Source of the DNA: Aliikangiella sp965214955
Lineage (GTDB): Bacteria > Pseudomonadota > Gammaproteobacteria > Enterobacterales > Kangiellaceae
Assembly (NCBI GenBank): GCA_965214955.1
Contig: CBDCCU010000009.1
Coordinates: forward strand, 930,001 to 994,000
Direction of reading: 5' to 3'
Length of the DNA: 64,000 nucleotides
Shown: one piece after another, positions 35,242 to 44,959 of the stretch
Numbering within the stretch: position 1 is the first letter of the stretch
Layout: each line of letters starts with the position of its first letter
The notes under the pieces: generated by a model
What the model was told of the DNA's origin: nothing
Database searches by the model: none
What the model saw: the letters and a program-made list of their open reading frames with translations, nothing else
Position numbers and translations under genes: made by a program

Positions 35242-35273
35242 AAAAAGATCAGCAAAATGCTGATCTTTTTTTT
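35242..35273. terminator. Bidirectional terminator between crp and mrcA
   Basis: AAAAAGATCAGC pairs with GCTGATCTTTTT across a 5-base loop, ending in T8 on the + strand and having A5 on the other side. It can end the convergent crp and mrcA transcripts. Confidence 0.92.
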
Positions 35274-35294
35274 GCCCGATAAAGCTATGCTAAC

Positions 35295-37895
35295 CTAAAA
35301 CAAACTCTCATCGTCGGTGACTTCTTCATCGTTGGCATAAGGATCTTGCAATTGCTTATCGGCATATTCAATAGGGGAGTTTTCGGTTCTAAACTTTTCA
35401 AATATGGGATTTTTAGTAAGCTCTGTAGCTAGCTTACCCGATTTAGGATCAATTCTTACTGTTTCTATTCCTTCTGGCTGTTTAAATTGTGATTGAGCTA
35501 CTCCATTTAATGTTTTTTCCATAAAATATTGCCAAATAGGCAGTGCCGATTGACCACCATATTCACGACTACCCAACTCTCTAACATGATCTTTAAAGCC
35601 AACCCAGGCGCTAGCTACGTGGTGCCGATTAAATCCTGTGAACCAAGCATCTTTAGGTCCATTAGTGGTTCCTGTTTTACCAGCTAAATCATAACGTTTT
35701 AATAAGGGGCTTTTTGTTCTGCGTAAAGTGGGGGTAGCTGTACCCTTATGAATAACATCTTTTAAAATATCGGTAATAATATAATGTATTCTCGGCTCCA
35801 TTACTCTAGGTGCCTGAAAAGCTTTCTCTACAGGGGAATGAGGCAGATTGTAAATGAGATCTGAGTTTTGCTTGTTATTTTCGCCCAATGCTGTCTGCTC
35901 ATTAATGCCTTCATTTGGATTAGTGTGATTAATCGACCCAATACTGGGTGCGTTTTGAGCATTTGATTCATTTTTTAGATTTTGCTCTTCACAAGCAAGG
36001 CAGGCGGTTACTGGTTGGTGTTGGAAAATAATTTTTCCCGATGCATCTTCAACACGTGAAACAAACCACGGTTCTATTTTAAAGCCACCATTGGCAAGTA
36101 CCGCATATCCTTGTGCAACTTCTAGCGGAGTAAAACTGGCTGTACCTAAAGCTAAAGACAGATATGGCGGCATATTGTCGGCGGGGAAACCTAAATGAGT
36201 AAGGTAGCTTTTTGTATATTCGGCACCAATTTCTCTAATTAGCCTAACAGATACCGTATTTCGAGAGCGTCTTAGTGCGGTTCTTAAAGTGGTGGGGCCT
36301 AAGTAATTGTTTCCGTCATTTTTAGGGCGCCAAATATTTTCTGCGGTAATATCACTTTCTACAATTGGCATATCATTGAGTAGTGATGCGGCAGTAAACT
36401 GTTTTTGAAAAGCCGCAGCGTAGACAAAAGGCTTAATGTTGCTACCTGGTTGTCTTCTGGCTTGGGTGATGTTGTTAAACTGGCTAAGGGTGTAGTCGTA
36501 GTCACCTACTAAAGCTTCTATTGCACCCGTGTTAGGATCTAGCGAAACAAAGCCGCCACTGACATCAGGAATTTGCGAGAGTTTGTAAGTTGTTCGTTCA
36601 ATTGTTTCTGCTTGTTCGCCAGTGCCATTTTCGCTTTTAATAGAATGTGCGCTTAAGCGAATTAGATCGCCAGGTTGTAGAACTTGGCTAACTGTTTTTA
36701 TTGAACCTCGCTCGCGATGGTTTTCATCAACATATTTTCGTGCCCATTTAACATCATCAAGGGTTAATATGGCTTGCTCTCCCGATTTAAGCTGCACTTC
36801 AGCTTGTTCATCATTAACGCTAATGACTATGGCTGGGATTAAGTTGGCAATGACTTTTATGTCGTCTAACCAAGATTGAATTTGTTCTGCGGTAGTATCT
36901 GTATTTAATGTATATTGGTGCTCTGATCCTCTATAACCATGCCTTTTATCATAAGATTCTAATCCTTGAACTAAGCCTTGTTGGGCATATTTTTGTAAAT
37001 TGCCTTTAATGCTTGTATAGAGTGTTAAACCATCGTTATAGGCGACGTCTTGCCCAAAGGTTTCTATAGCAAAAAGCCTTACCATTTCGGCTAAATAAGG
37101 TGCGTTTACGCTAATTTGGGTGCTATGTTTTTGAGTTTCAATTGGCTCTGCCATTGCTTGATTATATTGTTCATTATTAATATGGTTTTCTGCCAGCATT
37201 CTACCTAAAACATGAGAGCGTCTGCGCATAGCATTTGTTGGGTTTGATATAGGGTTATAGATTGATTCTCCCTTAGGAATGCCTGCTAAGGTAGCTAATT
37301 GAGCGAGTGAAAGGTTGTTTAAAGTGGTGCCATAATAAACTTGTGCAGCGGCACCAAGTCCGTACGCTCGGTGACTAAAGTGAATTTTATTTAAAAATAG
37401 TTCTAATATTTCATTTTTGCTGAGTTCTGATTCTAGCTTCCAAGCAAGAAACATTTCGGTAATTTTGCGTGAGAAGCGTTTAGCTCTGGATAAATAGTAG
37501 TTTCGGGCAACTAGCATAGTAATAGTGCTGGCACCTTGGCTTTTAGTGCCAGTGGCTGCTAAATTAATAAATGCTCTTAGTACACCAAGTAAATCAACTC
37601 CCGAGTGTTCATAAAAGCGCTGATCCTCAGTAGCTAGTAGCGCATTAATGAATTCTGGTGGAACTTGGTCTAAAGTTATAGGAATTCTGCGGGTATCACC
37701 AAATTCTGCGATTAAATCACCTTCTTGTGAAAAAACACGCATAGGTGTTTGCAAGCGAATTTTTCGGATGGAATCAACTTCGGGCAAGCTTGGACCTACG
37801 GCTAGGTATAAGCCAACGAAGCCCATTGAGATTAATAAAGTGAACAAACTCATCATATATAAGAGTTTGGGCATAAGTTGAGATATTTTTTTCAT
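35295..37895 (-). CDS. mrcA: Penicillin-binding protein 1A
   Basis: A bifunctional peptidoglycan glycosyltransferase/transpeptidase of 866 residues. It has an N-terminal TM anchor (about residues 10-32), a GT51 domain with ATEDQRFYEHSGVDLLG, GASTITMLVARNYYLS and NKIHFSHRAYGLGAAAQVYYG, and a transpeptidase domain with the serine in PGSNIKPFVYAA, SRN (in RRSRNTVSVRL) and KTGTTNGPKDAWFTG. The GT51 motif has GASTITMLVARN rather than the common GGSTITQQLARN. It is divergent from pilM, the same arrangement as in Pseudomonas and Shewanella. Confidence 0.95.
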   Translation of the reverse strand: MKKISQLMPKLLYMMSLFTLLISMGFVGLYLAVGPSLPEVDSIRKIRLQTPMRVFSQEGDLIAEFGDTRRIPITLDQVPPEFINALLATEDQRFYEHSGVDLLGVLRAFINLAATGTKSQGASTITMLVARNYYLSRAKRFSRKITEMFLAWKLESELSKNEILELFLNKIHFSHRAYGLGAAAQVYYGTTLNNLSLAQLATLAGIPKGESIYNPISNPTNAMRRRSHVLGRMLAENHINNEQYNQAMAEPIETQKHSTQISVNAPYLAEMVRLFAIETFGQDVAYNDGLTLYTSIKGNLQKYAQQGLVQGLESYDKRHGYRGSEHQYTLNTDTTAEQIQSWLDDIKVIANLIPAIVISVNDEQAEVQLKSGEQAILTLDDVKWARKYVDENHRERGSIKTVSQVLQPGDLIRLSAHSIKSENGTGEQAETIERTTYKLSQIPDVSGGFVSLDPNTGAIEALVGDYDYTLSQFNNITQARRQPGSNIKPFVYAAAFQKQFTAASLLNDMPIVESDITAENIWRPKNDGNNYLGPTTLRTALRRSRNTVSVRLIREIGAEYTKSYLTHLGFPADNMPPYLSLALGTASFTPLEVAQGYAVLANGGFKIEPWFVSRVEDASGKIIFQHQPVTACLACEEQNLKNESNAQNAPSIGSINHTNPNEGINEQTALGENNKQNSDLIYNLPHSPVEKAFQAPRVMEPRIHYIITDILKDVIHKGTATPTLRRTKSPLLKRYDLAGKTGTTNGPKDAWFTGFNRHHVASAWVGFKDHVRELGSREYGGQSALPIWQYFMEKTLNGVAQSQFKQPEGIETVRIDPKSGKLATELTKNPIFEKFRTENSPIEYADKQLQDPYANDEEVTDDESLF

Positions 37896-38254
37896 ATAAT
37901 ATGGCTAAAGTGCGGCTTGTGTAACAGATACCGAAATAAGTATTTGTGTAATATGACTCAGTATATCGTTATTTGTTCTGCCCTTTAACCTTATTAGTGT
38001 AAAAATATTAAATTGATTTAATTAATTCTTGGCTTGATCACAAAATGAAGATAATTAACTGATCAATAAAATAAAAATTGATCACAGACAGAAAGGTTAT
38101 GAGCAAATAAGCCTTGACAATAATGTGAAATAGCGCCAAATTGCACATATAAAAACAAAAAACAGGTGAAATTTCTTATAGTTAGGGCTATTATTTAAAG
38201 TAAAAACACAGTTCTCGCCCGTAACTGGATAAAACTGATAGGAAAATTAGGATT
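37896..38254. promoter_or_regulatory. mrcA-pilM divergent intergenic region
   Basis: No gene is seen. TTGATCACA occurs at 38034-38042 and again at 38078-38086, with TGATCAA in inverse orientation between (38060-38066). A TTGACA (38114-38119) could be the -35 box for pilM, but no good -10 follows at 17 bases. Control of either gene by the repeat is only a suggestion. Confidence 0.4.
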
Positions 38255-39322
38255 ATGCTGGCAAATTTGTTTGGCAAAAAAAAGATGGCTTTGGTTGGAA
38301 TCGACATTAGTTCGACTTCATGTAAGTTATTAGAATTGGGGAAAGTTGGCTCTCGGTATCGCGTAGAAAGTTATGCGGTGGAACCACTACCTCAAGATGC
38401 AATGGCTGATCGAGACATTCGAGATCCCGAAGTAATAGCCGAGGCGCTAAAAAGAGTGATTAGTCGCTCAGGAACCAACTTGCGTCATGCTGCTGTTGCT
38501 GTTGCTGGTTCATCGGTGATAACCAAAACCATTCAGCTAGATAAAGATCTAAACGAAGATGAGATGGAGCAGCAAATAGAAGTTGAAGCTGACCAATACA
38601 TTCCTTACCCACTTGAGGAAGTCGCGCTAGACTTTCAGGTGCTGGGTGAGTCTGAAAAAGTGCCAGATAAAGTTGATGTGTTATTAGCTGCTTCTCGCTC
38701 TGAAAATGTTTATAGCAGGGTCGATGCGCTTGATCTTGCAGGTTTAACCGCAAAAGTTGTTGATGTTGAAGCCTATTCCATTGAGCGAGCATTTAAGTTA
38801 TTGGCTAATCAACTTCCTGATCAAGGTGAAGGGCAAATTATTGCGGTTGCAGATATCGGAGCAACCAACACCAGCTTGAGCGTGATGGAAGACTTTAACA
38901 CCATTTATACTCGTGAACAGACATTTGGTGGTTCACAGCTGACCGAAGAGATTCAACGCCGTTACGGGCTGTCATTTGAAGAAGCTGGTATGGCTAAAAA
39001 ACAAGGTGGTTTGCCCGATGACTACGAGCCAGAAGTGCTAGAACCATTCAAAGAAGCAATTATTCAGCAAGTAAGTCGCTCGTTACAGTTTTTCTATGGC
39101 TCTAGTCAATATGGTGAAGTCGATCATATTGTTCTTGCGGGAGGATGCTCTGTGATTGAAGGATTAGAAGAGATGATTGAGGAACGATTAGGTACAACCG
39201 CTTCTATTGCAAATCCTTTTGCGGATATGTCATTGTCTTCAAAGGTTAATGCACAAGCGCTTAGTTCAGATGCACCTTCTCTTGCAATATGTTGCGGACT
39301 AGCATTGAGGAGTTTTGACTAA
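38255..39322 (+). CDS. pilM: Type IV pilus inner-membrane platform protein PilM
   Basis: PilM is an actin-like ATPase-fold protein on the cytoplasmic side that binds the PilN N-terminus. The 355-residue protein has LVGIDISSTSCKLLELG (about residues 13-29), the phosphate-1 loop region IAVADIGATNTSLSVM, and HIVLAGGCSVIEGLEE in the adenosine region. Its stop overlaps the pilN start by one base. It leads the pilMNOPQ operon needed for pilus assembly and twitching. Confidence 0.96.
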   Translation: MLANLFGKKKMALVGIDISSTSCKLLELGKVGSRYRVESYAVEPLPQDAMADRDIRDPEVIAEALKRVISRSGTNLRHAAVAVAGSSVITKTIQLDKDLNEDEMEQQIEVEADQYIPYPLEEVALDFQVLGESEKVPDKVDVLLAASRSENVYSRVDALDLAGLTAKVVDVEAYSIERAFKLLANQLPDQGEGQIIAVADIGATNTSLSVMEDFNTIYTREQTFGGSQLTEEIQRRYGLSFEEAGMAKKQGGLPDDYEPEVLEPFKEAIIQQVSRSLQFFYGSSQYGEVDHIVLAGGCSVIEGLEEMIEERLGTTASIANPFADMSLSSKVNAQALSSDAPSLAICCGLALRSFD

Positions 39323-39888
39323 TGGCAAATATTAATTTACTTCCATGGCGTGAAGAACTCAGGCAAGAAAACCAGCGACAGTTTATCAGTGTTTTGGGGC
39401 TGGTTGCGGTTCTTGGTGTGGTTTTTATGTATGCGGTTTATTCATACTTCGATAACCAGCTCGATAATCAACGAGAAAGAAACCGTTTTTTACAAACTGA
39501 AATTAGAAAGCTTGATTCTAAAATAAAAGAAATTGAAGCTTTAGAAAAAGAACGTCAAGAATTGGTTGAAAGAATGGCTCTAATCCAAGATTTACAGAAA
39601 AGCCGCCCTCAGATAGTGCATGTGTTTGATGAAATTGTTATGCAATTGCCCGAAGGTATAAATTTATCTAGGGTAACTCGTAGTAGCAATGTTTTAACTT
39701 TCAAAGGTCTTGCCGAATCTTCTCCCAGAATTTCTAAGTTTATGAGAAACTTTAATACATCTAAGTGGATACAAGTTAAATCTTTAGATGATATTGCTGA
39801 AGATAAAGACTCAGGAAGTAATCGTCAAAACTTTACTTTAAGAACAGAGATCGGTTCTCCTAATCAAAAAGAAGGGGGCGCTAAATAA
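39322..39888 (+). CDS. pilN: Type IV pilus assembly protein PilN
   Basis: A 188-residue bitopic inner-membrane protein. The start MANINLLPWREELRQ holds the INLLPWR motif that inserts into PilM; one TM segment follows (about residues 23-43), then a coiled-coil (about 45-95) and a periplasmic ferredoxin-like domain that pairs with PilO. Coupled to pilM and pilO by one-base stop/start overlaps. Confidence 0.95.
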   Translation: MANINLLPWREELRQENQRQFISVLGLVAVLGVVFMYAVYSYFDNQLDNQRERNRFLQTEIRKLDSKIKEIEALEKERQELVERMALIQDLQKSRPQIVHVFDEIVMQLPEGINLSRVTRSSNVLTFKGLAESSPRISKFMRNFNTSKWIQVKSLDDIAEDKDSGSNRQNFTLRTEIGSPNQKEGGAK

Positions 39889-40505
39889 TGGACTTAAAAG
39901 ATATTAATAACTTAGATATTAGCGATATTGATTTTAATAATATGGGCTCGTGGCCTGTTGTAGCTAAGGTTTTTGTTTCAGTTATCGTTTTTAGTATTGT
40001 TATCGGCTTAGGCTACTACTTTTTTACTAATGATCAAACTGTGCAACTAGAAAATCTACAGAAAAAGGAAGTTGATTTCAAAAAAGAATTTGAAGTTAAG
40101 CAAGGCAAAGCAGTTAATCTTGATGCTTACAAAGGGCAGATGGTTACTATTCAAGATAGCTTTAAAACTTTACTACAGCAATTACCCAAATCAAGCGAAA
40201 TTCCAGGGGTATTAGATGATCTATCTTATGCTGCTACAGGATCGGGTTGCGATGTTATTGAAGCAGTATTCCTTGATGAAGTAGATTCAGAGTTTTATGT
40301 AGAAAAACCTATAAAGATGCAGGTTTCTGGTGGTTATCATCAACTTGCTCGATTTGTCAGTCGCGTTTCTAGGCTGCCAAGAATTGTGACTCTGCATGAT
40401 TTTGACATTAAGTTGGGTGAAGGTGATGTACCAACCTCACCAGGTGAAAAAATGCTAATTATGACAATCACAGCGAAAACCTATCGCTCGGACAGTGAGG
40501 AGTAA
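39888..40505 (+). CDS. pilO: Type IV pilus assembly protein PilO
   Basis: A 205-residue partner of PilN. A short cytoplasmic start, one TM segment (about residues 26-47), a coiled-coil with EKQ/KKEVDFKKEFEVKQGKA, and a periplasmic domain including QLPKSSEIPGVLDDLSYAA, the standard PilO stretch. It links the platform to PilP and the secretin. Start overlaps pilN by one base. Confidence 0.95.
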   Translation: MDLKDINNLDISDIDFNNMGSWPVVAKVFVSVIVFSIVIGLGYYFFTNDQTVQLENLQKKEVDFKKEFEVKQGKAVNLDAYKGQMVTIQDSFKTLLQQLPKSSEIPGVLDDLSYAATGSGCDVIEAVFLDEVDSEFYVEKPIKMQVSGGYHQLARFVSRVSRLPRIVTLHDFDIKLGEGDVPTSPGEKMLIMTITAKTYRSDSEE

Positions 40506-40508
40506 GTC

Positions 40509-41075
40509 ATGGGTTCTGTGTTAACTAGTCATTTAAAAAATATCAAACTGTTTGGTGCTTGTGTTGCTGCAACCGTTTTAGTTAGTTGCTCAAGTAATAC
40601 CGATGATCTAAATTCATGGGTAAATCAAATTAAAGCTCAGCCACCAGGCCGAATACAGCCAATGCCCGAGGTTAAAGAGTATCAACCTCATGACTATTCT
40701 TCGGCGCATTTAAAAAGTCCATTTTCTGAGCTTGAACTTGAGCTTGAAACGCAATTACAGCAATTACATGCAGGATGCGATGAGTCAGTTCAACCTGATA
40801 CATCTCGACGTAAAGAAGATTTAGAAAGATTTTCATTAGATTCTATGGAAATGGTTGGAAAAATAGATAACCGAAACAACTTATGGGGGCTAATTAGAAT
40901 GACCGCAGGCCCTGCTGAAGGTAATGTTTATCATGTTGTTGAAGGTAATTATTTAGGTATTAATCACGGTCAAATAGTGAAGATTACCGAAGAACAAATA
41001 GAAGTAAGTACCCTTGTTCCTGATAGCAAAGGGTGTTGGGAAAGACGCACAGTATATATGGCGCTTGCACAATGA
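40509..41075 (+). CDS. pilP: Type IV pilus lipoprotein PilP
   Basis: A 188-residue inner-membrane lipoprotein. The signal peptide ends in a lipobox TVLVSCSSN (cysteine near residue 27). The following PilP domain includes LNSWVNQIKAQPPGRIQPMP, SPF and the C-terminal beta-sandwich with NNLWGLIRMTAGPAEGNVY, which connects PilNO to the PilQ N0 domain. It ends where an ATGA overlap could start pilQ. Confidence 0.93.
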   Translation: MGSVLTSHLKNIKLFGACVAATVLVSCSSNTDDLNSWVNQIKAQPPGRIQPMPEVKEYQPHDYSSAHLKSPFSELELELETQLQQLHAGCDESVQPDTSRRKEDLERFSLDSMEMVGKIDNRNNLWGLIRMTAGPAEGNVYHVVEGNYLGINHGQIVKITEEQIEVSTLVPDSKGCWERRTVYMALAQ

Positions 41076-41119
41076 TTTATATAAAGCTAGCACAAAGTTG
41101 CAACGCATTAGGAGACACC

Positions 41120-43213
41120 ATGGTTAACTGGGGTAAGAAAAGTAATTCATCTATTCGAGGAGTAAGGGCAATGGTTACCCGCCGATTCAAATCGATTTTT
41201 ATGTTAATAATTACCGTTTTAAGTACATCGGTATTTGCAACTGAAATACAAGACATTAACTTTAGCGTGATGCCTGGAGATAAAGTTGAAATACGAGTGA
41301 AAATGGATTCGCCGCCTCCAAGCTTTAATGAAATTACGACTGAAAATCCAGCAAGAATTTGGATGGATTTAGCGGGTGTTTCTAGCGCTCTTAGCAAAAA
41401 AACGCAAAATGTTGGTATTGGTGTTACTCGCTCTGTTACTGCGGTTCAGGCTGGTGATAAAACTCGGCTAGTTGTTAACTTAGTAGAAATGGCACCTTAT
41501 AGTACCGAGGTAGTAGGTAATGAGTTGTTGATCCGTGTTGGCTACGATGTTGATAAGACTGCTAGTGGTGGTTTTAATCAATCTTCATCTACAAACCAAA
41601 GTGTTGCGGCTCAAAACTCGGGTAATGATATTGTTGATATTGACTTTAGGCGTGGTGAAGAAGGTGAAGGTCGTGTTGTTATTGGCTTAAAAAATTCTAA
41701 TTTAGGGATTGATTTAAGGCAGGAAGGTCGTCAAATTTTAGCTGACTTTATGGACGCAAAAATTGCAGATGAATTTATTCGCAAACTTGATGTTGTTGAT
41801 TTTGCGACACCAGCTAAAATTATTTCAACCAGCCGAGTGGGTAATAATGTCCGTTTAACAATTGATACATTAGATGAATTTGAATATTTGGCCTATCAAG
41901 CAGAAAGCACTTATGTGATTGAGCTTAAGCCTCTAACCCCCGAAGAAATTGAACGTAAACGCTTAGAGGCTCCTGTTTATAGTGGAGAACGTCTCTCACT
42001 TAATTTCCAAGATATTCCAGTTAGATCTGTGCTTGCTGTTATTGCTGAATTTACGGGATTAAACTTAGTAACTAGTGACACTGTTTCTGGAACAATTACC
42101 TTAAGGCTGCAAACCGTTCCTTGGGATCAAGCACTTGATATTGTGCTTAAAACAAAAGGGTTAGATAAACGCCAAAATGGTAATGTGATGTTGGTGGCAC
42201 CTGCCGATGAAATTGCGGCAAGGGAAACTTTACAACTTCAAAATGAGAAGCAAATTGAACAGCTAGCACCGCTACGTTCTGAGTTTATTCAAGTTAATTA
42301 TGCGAAAGCAGAGGCTTTGGCAGAGCTAATTAGAACTCAAGGTGCAAACTACTTGTCTGAGAGAGGCAGTATTTCTATTGATGAAAGAACTAATTACCTT
42401 CTTGTTCAAGACACAGCGAAAAAGCTGGATCAAATTTTATTGATGGTAAGAACACTTGATGTTCCAGTAAGGCAAGTATTAATTGAATCTAGAGTTGTGG
42501 TTGCTGATGATGGCTTTCAGGAAGAGCTAGGTGTGCGATTTGGTGTAACTGATCGTGGTGATGATGGTGCCATTTCGGGTACTGCAGCAGGTGCAAGTGA
42601 CGTATTCTTAAACAATACACCTACAGATAGAACTTTTGCCATTGACTTACCTGTTACTGAGGCAGCTGGAAGTGTTGGGTTAACTGTTGCCAGACTAGAT
42701 GATGGTACTATTTTAGATTTAGAACTTTCTGCACTAGAAAGTGAAAGTCGTGGTGAGGTGATTGCATCTCCAAGAGTAATAACAGCCAATCAAAAAGAAG
42801 CTTATATTGAATCAGGGGAAGAAATCCCATATTTACAAGCAAGTAGCGCAGGAAACACTAATATTACCTTCAAAAAAGCAGTATTAAGCTTAAAGGTTAC
42901 TCCACAAATTACCCCAGATGATCGTATAATCCTTGATCTAACGGTTAATCAGGACACTCGTGGTGAAGATACCGCATTTGGTCCGGCTATTAATACCCGT
43001 GAAGTTGGTACACAAGTATTAGTTGAAAACGGAGAAACGGTTGTTTTAGGCGGTGTTTATCAGCAGCGTTCAAATCGAGACGTAACTAAAGTACCTTTCC
43101 TTGGTGATCTGCCTGGAATTGGTGTATTGTTCCGTTCTACAACCGACTCTTCGGCTAAACAAGAATTATTAATGTTTGTAACGCCAAAAATTATAAAAGA
43201 GTCAGTCAGATAA
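41120..43213 (+). CDS. pilQ: Type IV pilus outer-membrane secretin PilQ
   Basis: The outer-membrane gated pore of the type IV pilus. The protein has two AMIN-type peptidoglycan-binding regions (early residues to about 300), then LSLNFQDIPVRSVLAVIAEF (N0/STN), a KH-like N1 domain, and the secretin core with VRQVLIESRVVVAD and SLKVTPQITPDDRI to VPFLGDLPGIGVLFR. I choose the ATG at 41120, which has AGGAG five bases upstream. An ATG at 41171 gives a shorter, cleaner signal peptide, and an ATG at 41072 overlaps the pilP stop. It is last of the pil operon. Confidence 0.94.
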   Translation: MVNWGKKSNSSIRGVRAMVTRRFKSIFMLIITVLSTSVFATEIQDINFSVMPGDKVEIRVKMDSPPPSFNEITTENPARIWMDLAGVSSALSKKTQNVGIGVTRSVTAVQAGDKTRLVVNLVEMAPYSTEVVGNELLIRVGYDVDKTASGGFNQSSSTNQSVAAQNSGNDIVDIDFRRGEEGEGRVVIGLKNSNLGIDLRQEGRQILADFMDAKIADEFIRKLDVVDFATPAKIISTSRVGNNVRLTIDTLDEFEYLAYQAESTYVIELKPLTPEEIERKRLEAPVYSGERLSLNFQDIPVRSVLAVIAEFTGLNLVTSDTVSGTITLRLQTVPWDQALDIVLKTKGLDKRQNGNVMLVAPADEIAARETLQLQNEKQIEQLAPLRSEFIQVNYAKAEALAELIRTQGANYLSERGSISIDERTNYLLVQDTAKKLDQILLMVRTLDVPVRQVLIESRVVVADDGFQEELGVRFGVTDRGDDGAISGTAAGASDVFLNNTPTDRTFAIDLPVTEAAGSVGLTVARLDDGTILDLELSALESESRGEVIASPRVITANQKEAYIESGEEIPYLQASSAGNTNITFKKAVLSLKVTPQITPDDRIILDLTVNQDTRGEDTAFGPAINTREVGTQVLVENGETVVLGGVYQQRSNRDVTKVPFLGDLPGIGVLFRSTTDSSAKQELLMFVTPKIIKESVR

Positions 43214-43236
43214 CGAATATTAGAATTGCGTGGTGA

Positions 43237-43254
43237 AACCCGCTTAGGCGGGTT
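43237..43254 (+). terminator. GC-rich hairpin between pilQ and aroK
   Basis: AACCCGC pairs exactly with GCGGGTT across a TTAG loop. A poor T-tract follows (CTTGCGTTT), so this may be a partial terminator between the pilus and shikimate genes. Confidence 0.5.
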
Positions 43255-43291
43255 CTTGCGTTTATGCTTTGGGAAGTTTTAGTTATAGCTT

Positions 43292-43816
43292 ATGATGAAA
43301 GGTAAAAGAAATGTATTTCTTGTTGGTCCTATGGGAGCTGGCAAGACAACAATAGGTAAACAACTAGCACAAAATCTTCATTTGGAGTTTATAGACTCTG
43401 ATCAGGAAATTGAGTCACGAACTGGTGCAGCTATTGATTGGATTTTTGATTTAGAAGGTGAAGATGGATTTAGAAAACGTGAAAAATCAATTATTGCAGA
43501 GCTTTCTCAGCGTCAAGGTATTGTACTGGCGACTGGTGGAGGAGCCGTTATTGAGCCTGAAAACCGAACTTTTTTAGCGGGCAGGGGCATTGTTGTTTAT
43601 CTTGAAACTTCTATAGAGCAACAGCTAGAGAGAACTCGCAGAGATAAACGCAGGCCTTTATTGCAAACAAATGATCCTGAAAAAACATTAGTTGATCTAC
43701 ATAAAGAGCGCGATACACTCTATCGAGAAATAGCAGATATTATTGTTGCTACTAATGAAAATTCAATTAAATCTGTGGCAAATAAAATTGTATCTCAAAT
43801 TAACGAAGGCCAATAA
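43292..43816 (+). CDS. aroK: Shikimate kinase
   Basis: Transfers phosphate from ATP to shikimate in aromatic amino-acid synthesis. The 174-residue protein has the Walker A GPMGAGKTTIGKQLA (about residues 12-26), the shikimate-binding DSD in FIDSDQEIE, GDEGFR-like GEDGFRKRE, and ATGGGAVIEPENR. It is followed three bases later by aroB, the standard aroK-aroB pair after pilQ. Confidence 0.96.
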   Translation: MMKGKRNVFLVGPMGAGKTTIGKQLAQNLHLEFIDSDQEIESRTGAAIDWIFDLEGEDGFRKREKSIIAELSQRQGIVLATGGGAVIEPENRTFLAGRGIVVYLETSIEQQLERTRRDKRRPLLQTNDPEKTLVDLHKERDTLYREIADIIVATNENSIKSVANKIVSQINEGQ

Positions 43817-43819
43817 TAG

Positions 43820-44884
43820 ATGAAAACCTTGACTGTAGCATTGGGTGCTAGAAGTTATCCAATCAATATAGGTCAAGGATTACTCTCTGATCCGTTCTGG
43901 GCTTCATACTGCACAGGCGACAATGTTTTAGTCGTTACGGATAAAAATGTATCACCGCATTACCTCCAAAAAGTACTACACAACCTTTCTGACAAAAATG
44001 TTAAATTTATTGAGCTGCCTAGCGGCGAAATAGAAAAAAACCTAGATAACTATATTAAAATATTAGATTTTCTTATCTCTCACTCCTTTAGACGAAATGA
44101 TACTTTAATCAGTTTGGGAGGCGGTGTTATTGGTGATTTAGGTGGTTTTGTTGCCGCCAGTTATCAAAGAGGAATGAACTTTATTCAAATTCCAACCACA
44201 CTACTGTCTCAAGTTGACTCATCTGTTGGTGGAAAAACGGCCGTTAATCACACTAAAGGCAAAAATTTGATCGGTGCATTTTATCAACCCAAAATTGTTA
44301 TTATTGATACTGATACGCTAGATACCTTAGAAAAAAGAGAGTTTAGTTCGGGCTTAGCAGAGGTTGCTAAATATGCATTACTTGGTAACCAAAAGCTGTT
44401 TGCACTTTTAATGAATAATGCGCCTGAAATTTTAAAAAAGAATAAAGATCTTTTACATCAAATTATTTATCTTTGTTGTGAGCAAAAATCTAATGTTGTA
44501 GCTGAAGATGAAATAGAAAGCGGCAGTAGGGCTTTGCTAAATTTAGGTCATACTTTTGGTCATGCTATTGAAAAACTGACTGAATATAAGCACTTTTTGC
44601 ATGGAGAAGCGGTAGCTATTGGCATGCAAATGGCGTTTAATCTTAGCGTTTTACTGCAAAAAATTAGCAATAAAGATGCAAAAAAGTGCCAGCAATTACT
44701 CCAGATATTATCATTGCCAAATGAATTAAACATGGATATTAGCGCTGAAGAAATTTTAAATTCAATGCGATTAGATAAAAAAAATACCTCTGCCGCTTTT
44801 CGTTTGATCTTGCCTAATCAGCTGGGTTGCGAAATTGTTGAAGTGACAGATGAGGATATGATAAAAAAAGCAATAAATATGTAA
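43820..44884 (+). CDS. aroB: 3-dehydroquinate synthase
   Basis: Converts DAHP to 3-dehydroquinate with NAD and a divalent metal. The 354-residue length is normal. Motifs include LPSGEIEKN, SLGGGVIGDLGGFVAASYQRG (about residues 96-116), QVDSSVGGKTAVNH, and the metal ligands in LNLGHTFGHAIE and HGEAVAIGM. It is probably co-transcribed with aroK. Confidence 0.96.
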   Translation: MKTLTVALGARSYPINIGQGLLSDPFWASYCTGDNVLVVTDKNVSPHYLQKVLHNLSDKNVKFIELPSGEIEKNLDNYIKILDFLISHSFRRNDTLISLGGGVIGDLGGFVAASYQRGMNFIQIPTTLLSQVDSSVGGKTAVNHTKGKNLIGAFYQPKIVIIDTDTLDTLEKREFSSGLAEVAKYALLGNQKLFALLMNNAPEILKKNKDLLHQIIYLCCEQKSNVVAEDEIESGSRALLNLGHTFGHAIEKLTEYKHFLHGEAVAIGMQMAFNLSVLLQKISNKDAKKCQQLLQILSLPNELNMDISAEEILNSMRLDKKNTSAAFRLILPNQLGCEIVEVTDEDMIKKAINM

Positions 44885-44959
44885 TTAAAATAAGATCTGT
44901 TATTTTAGGTTATTCTAAATTTATCTATATAAGAATAGCGTTTAACTGGGTAAATAGTT

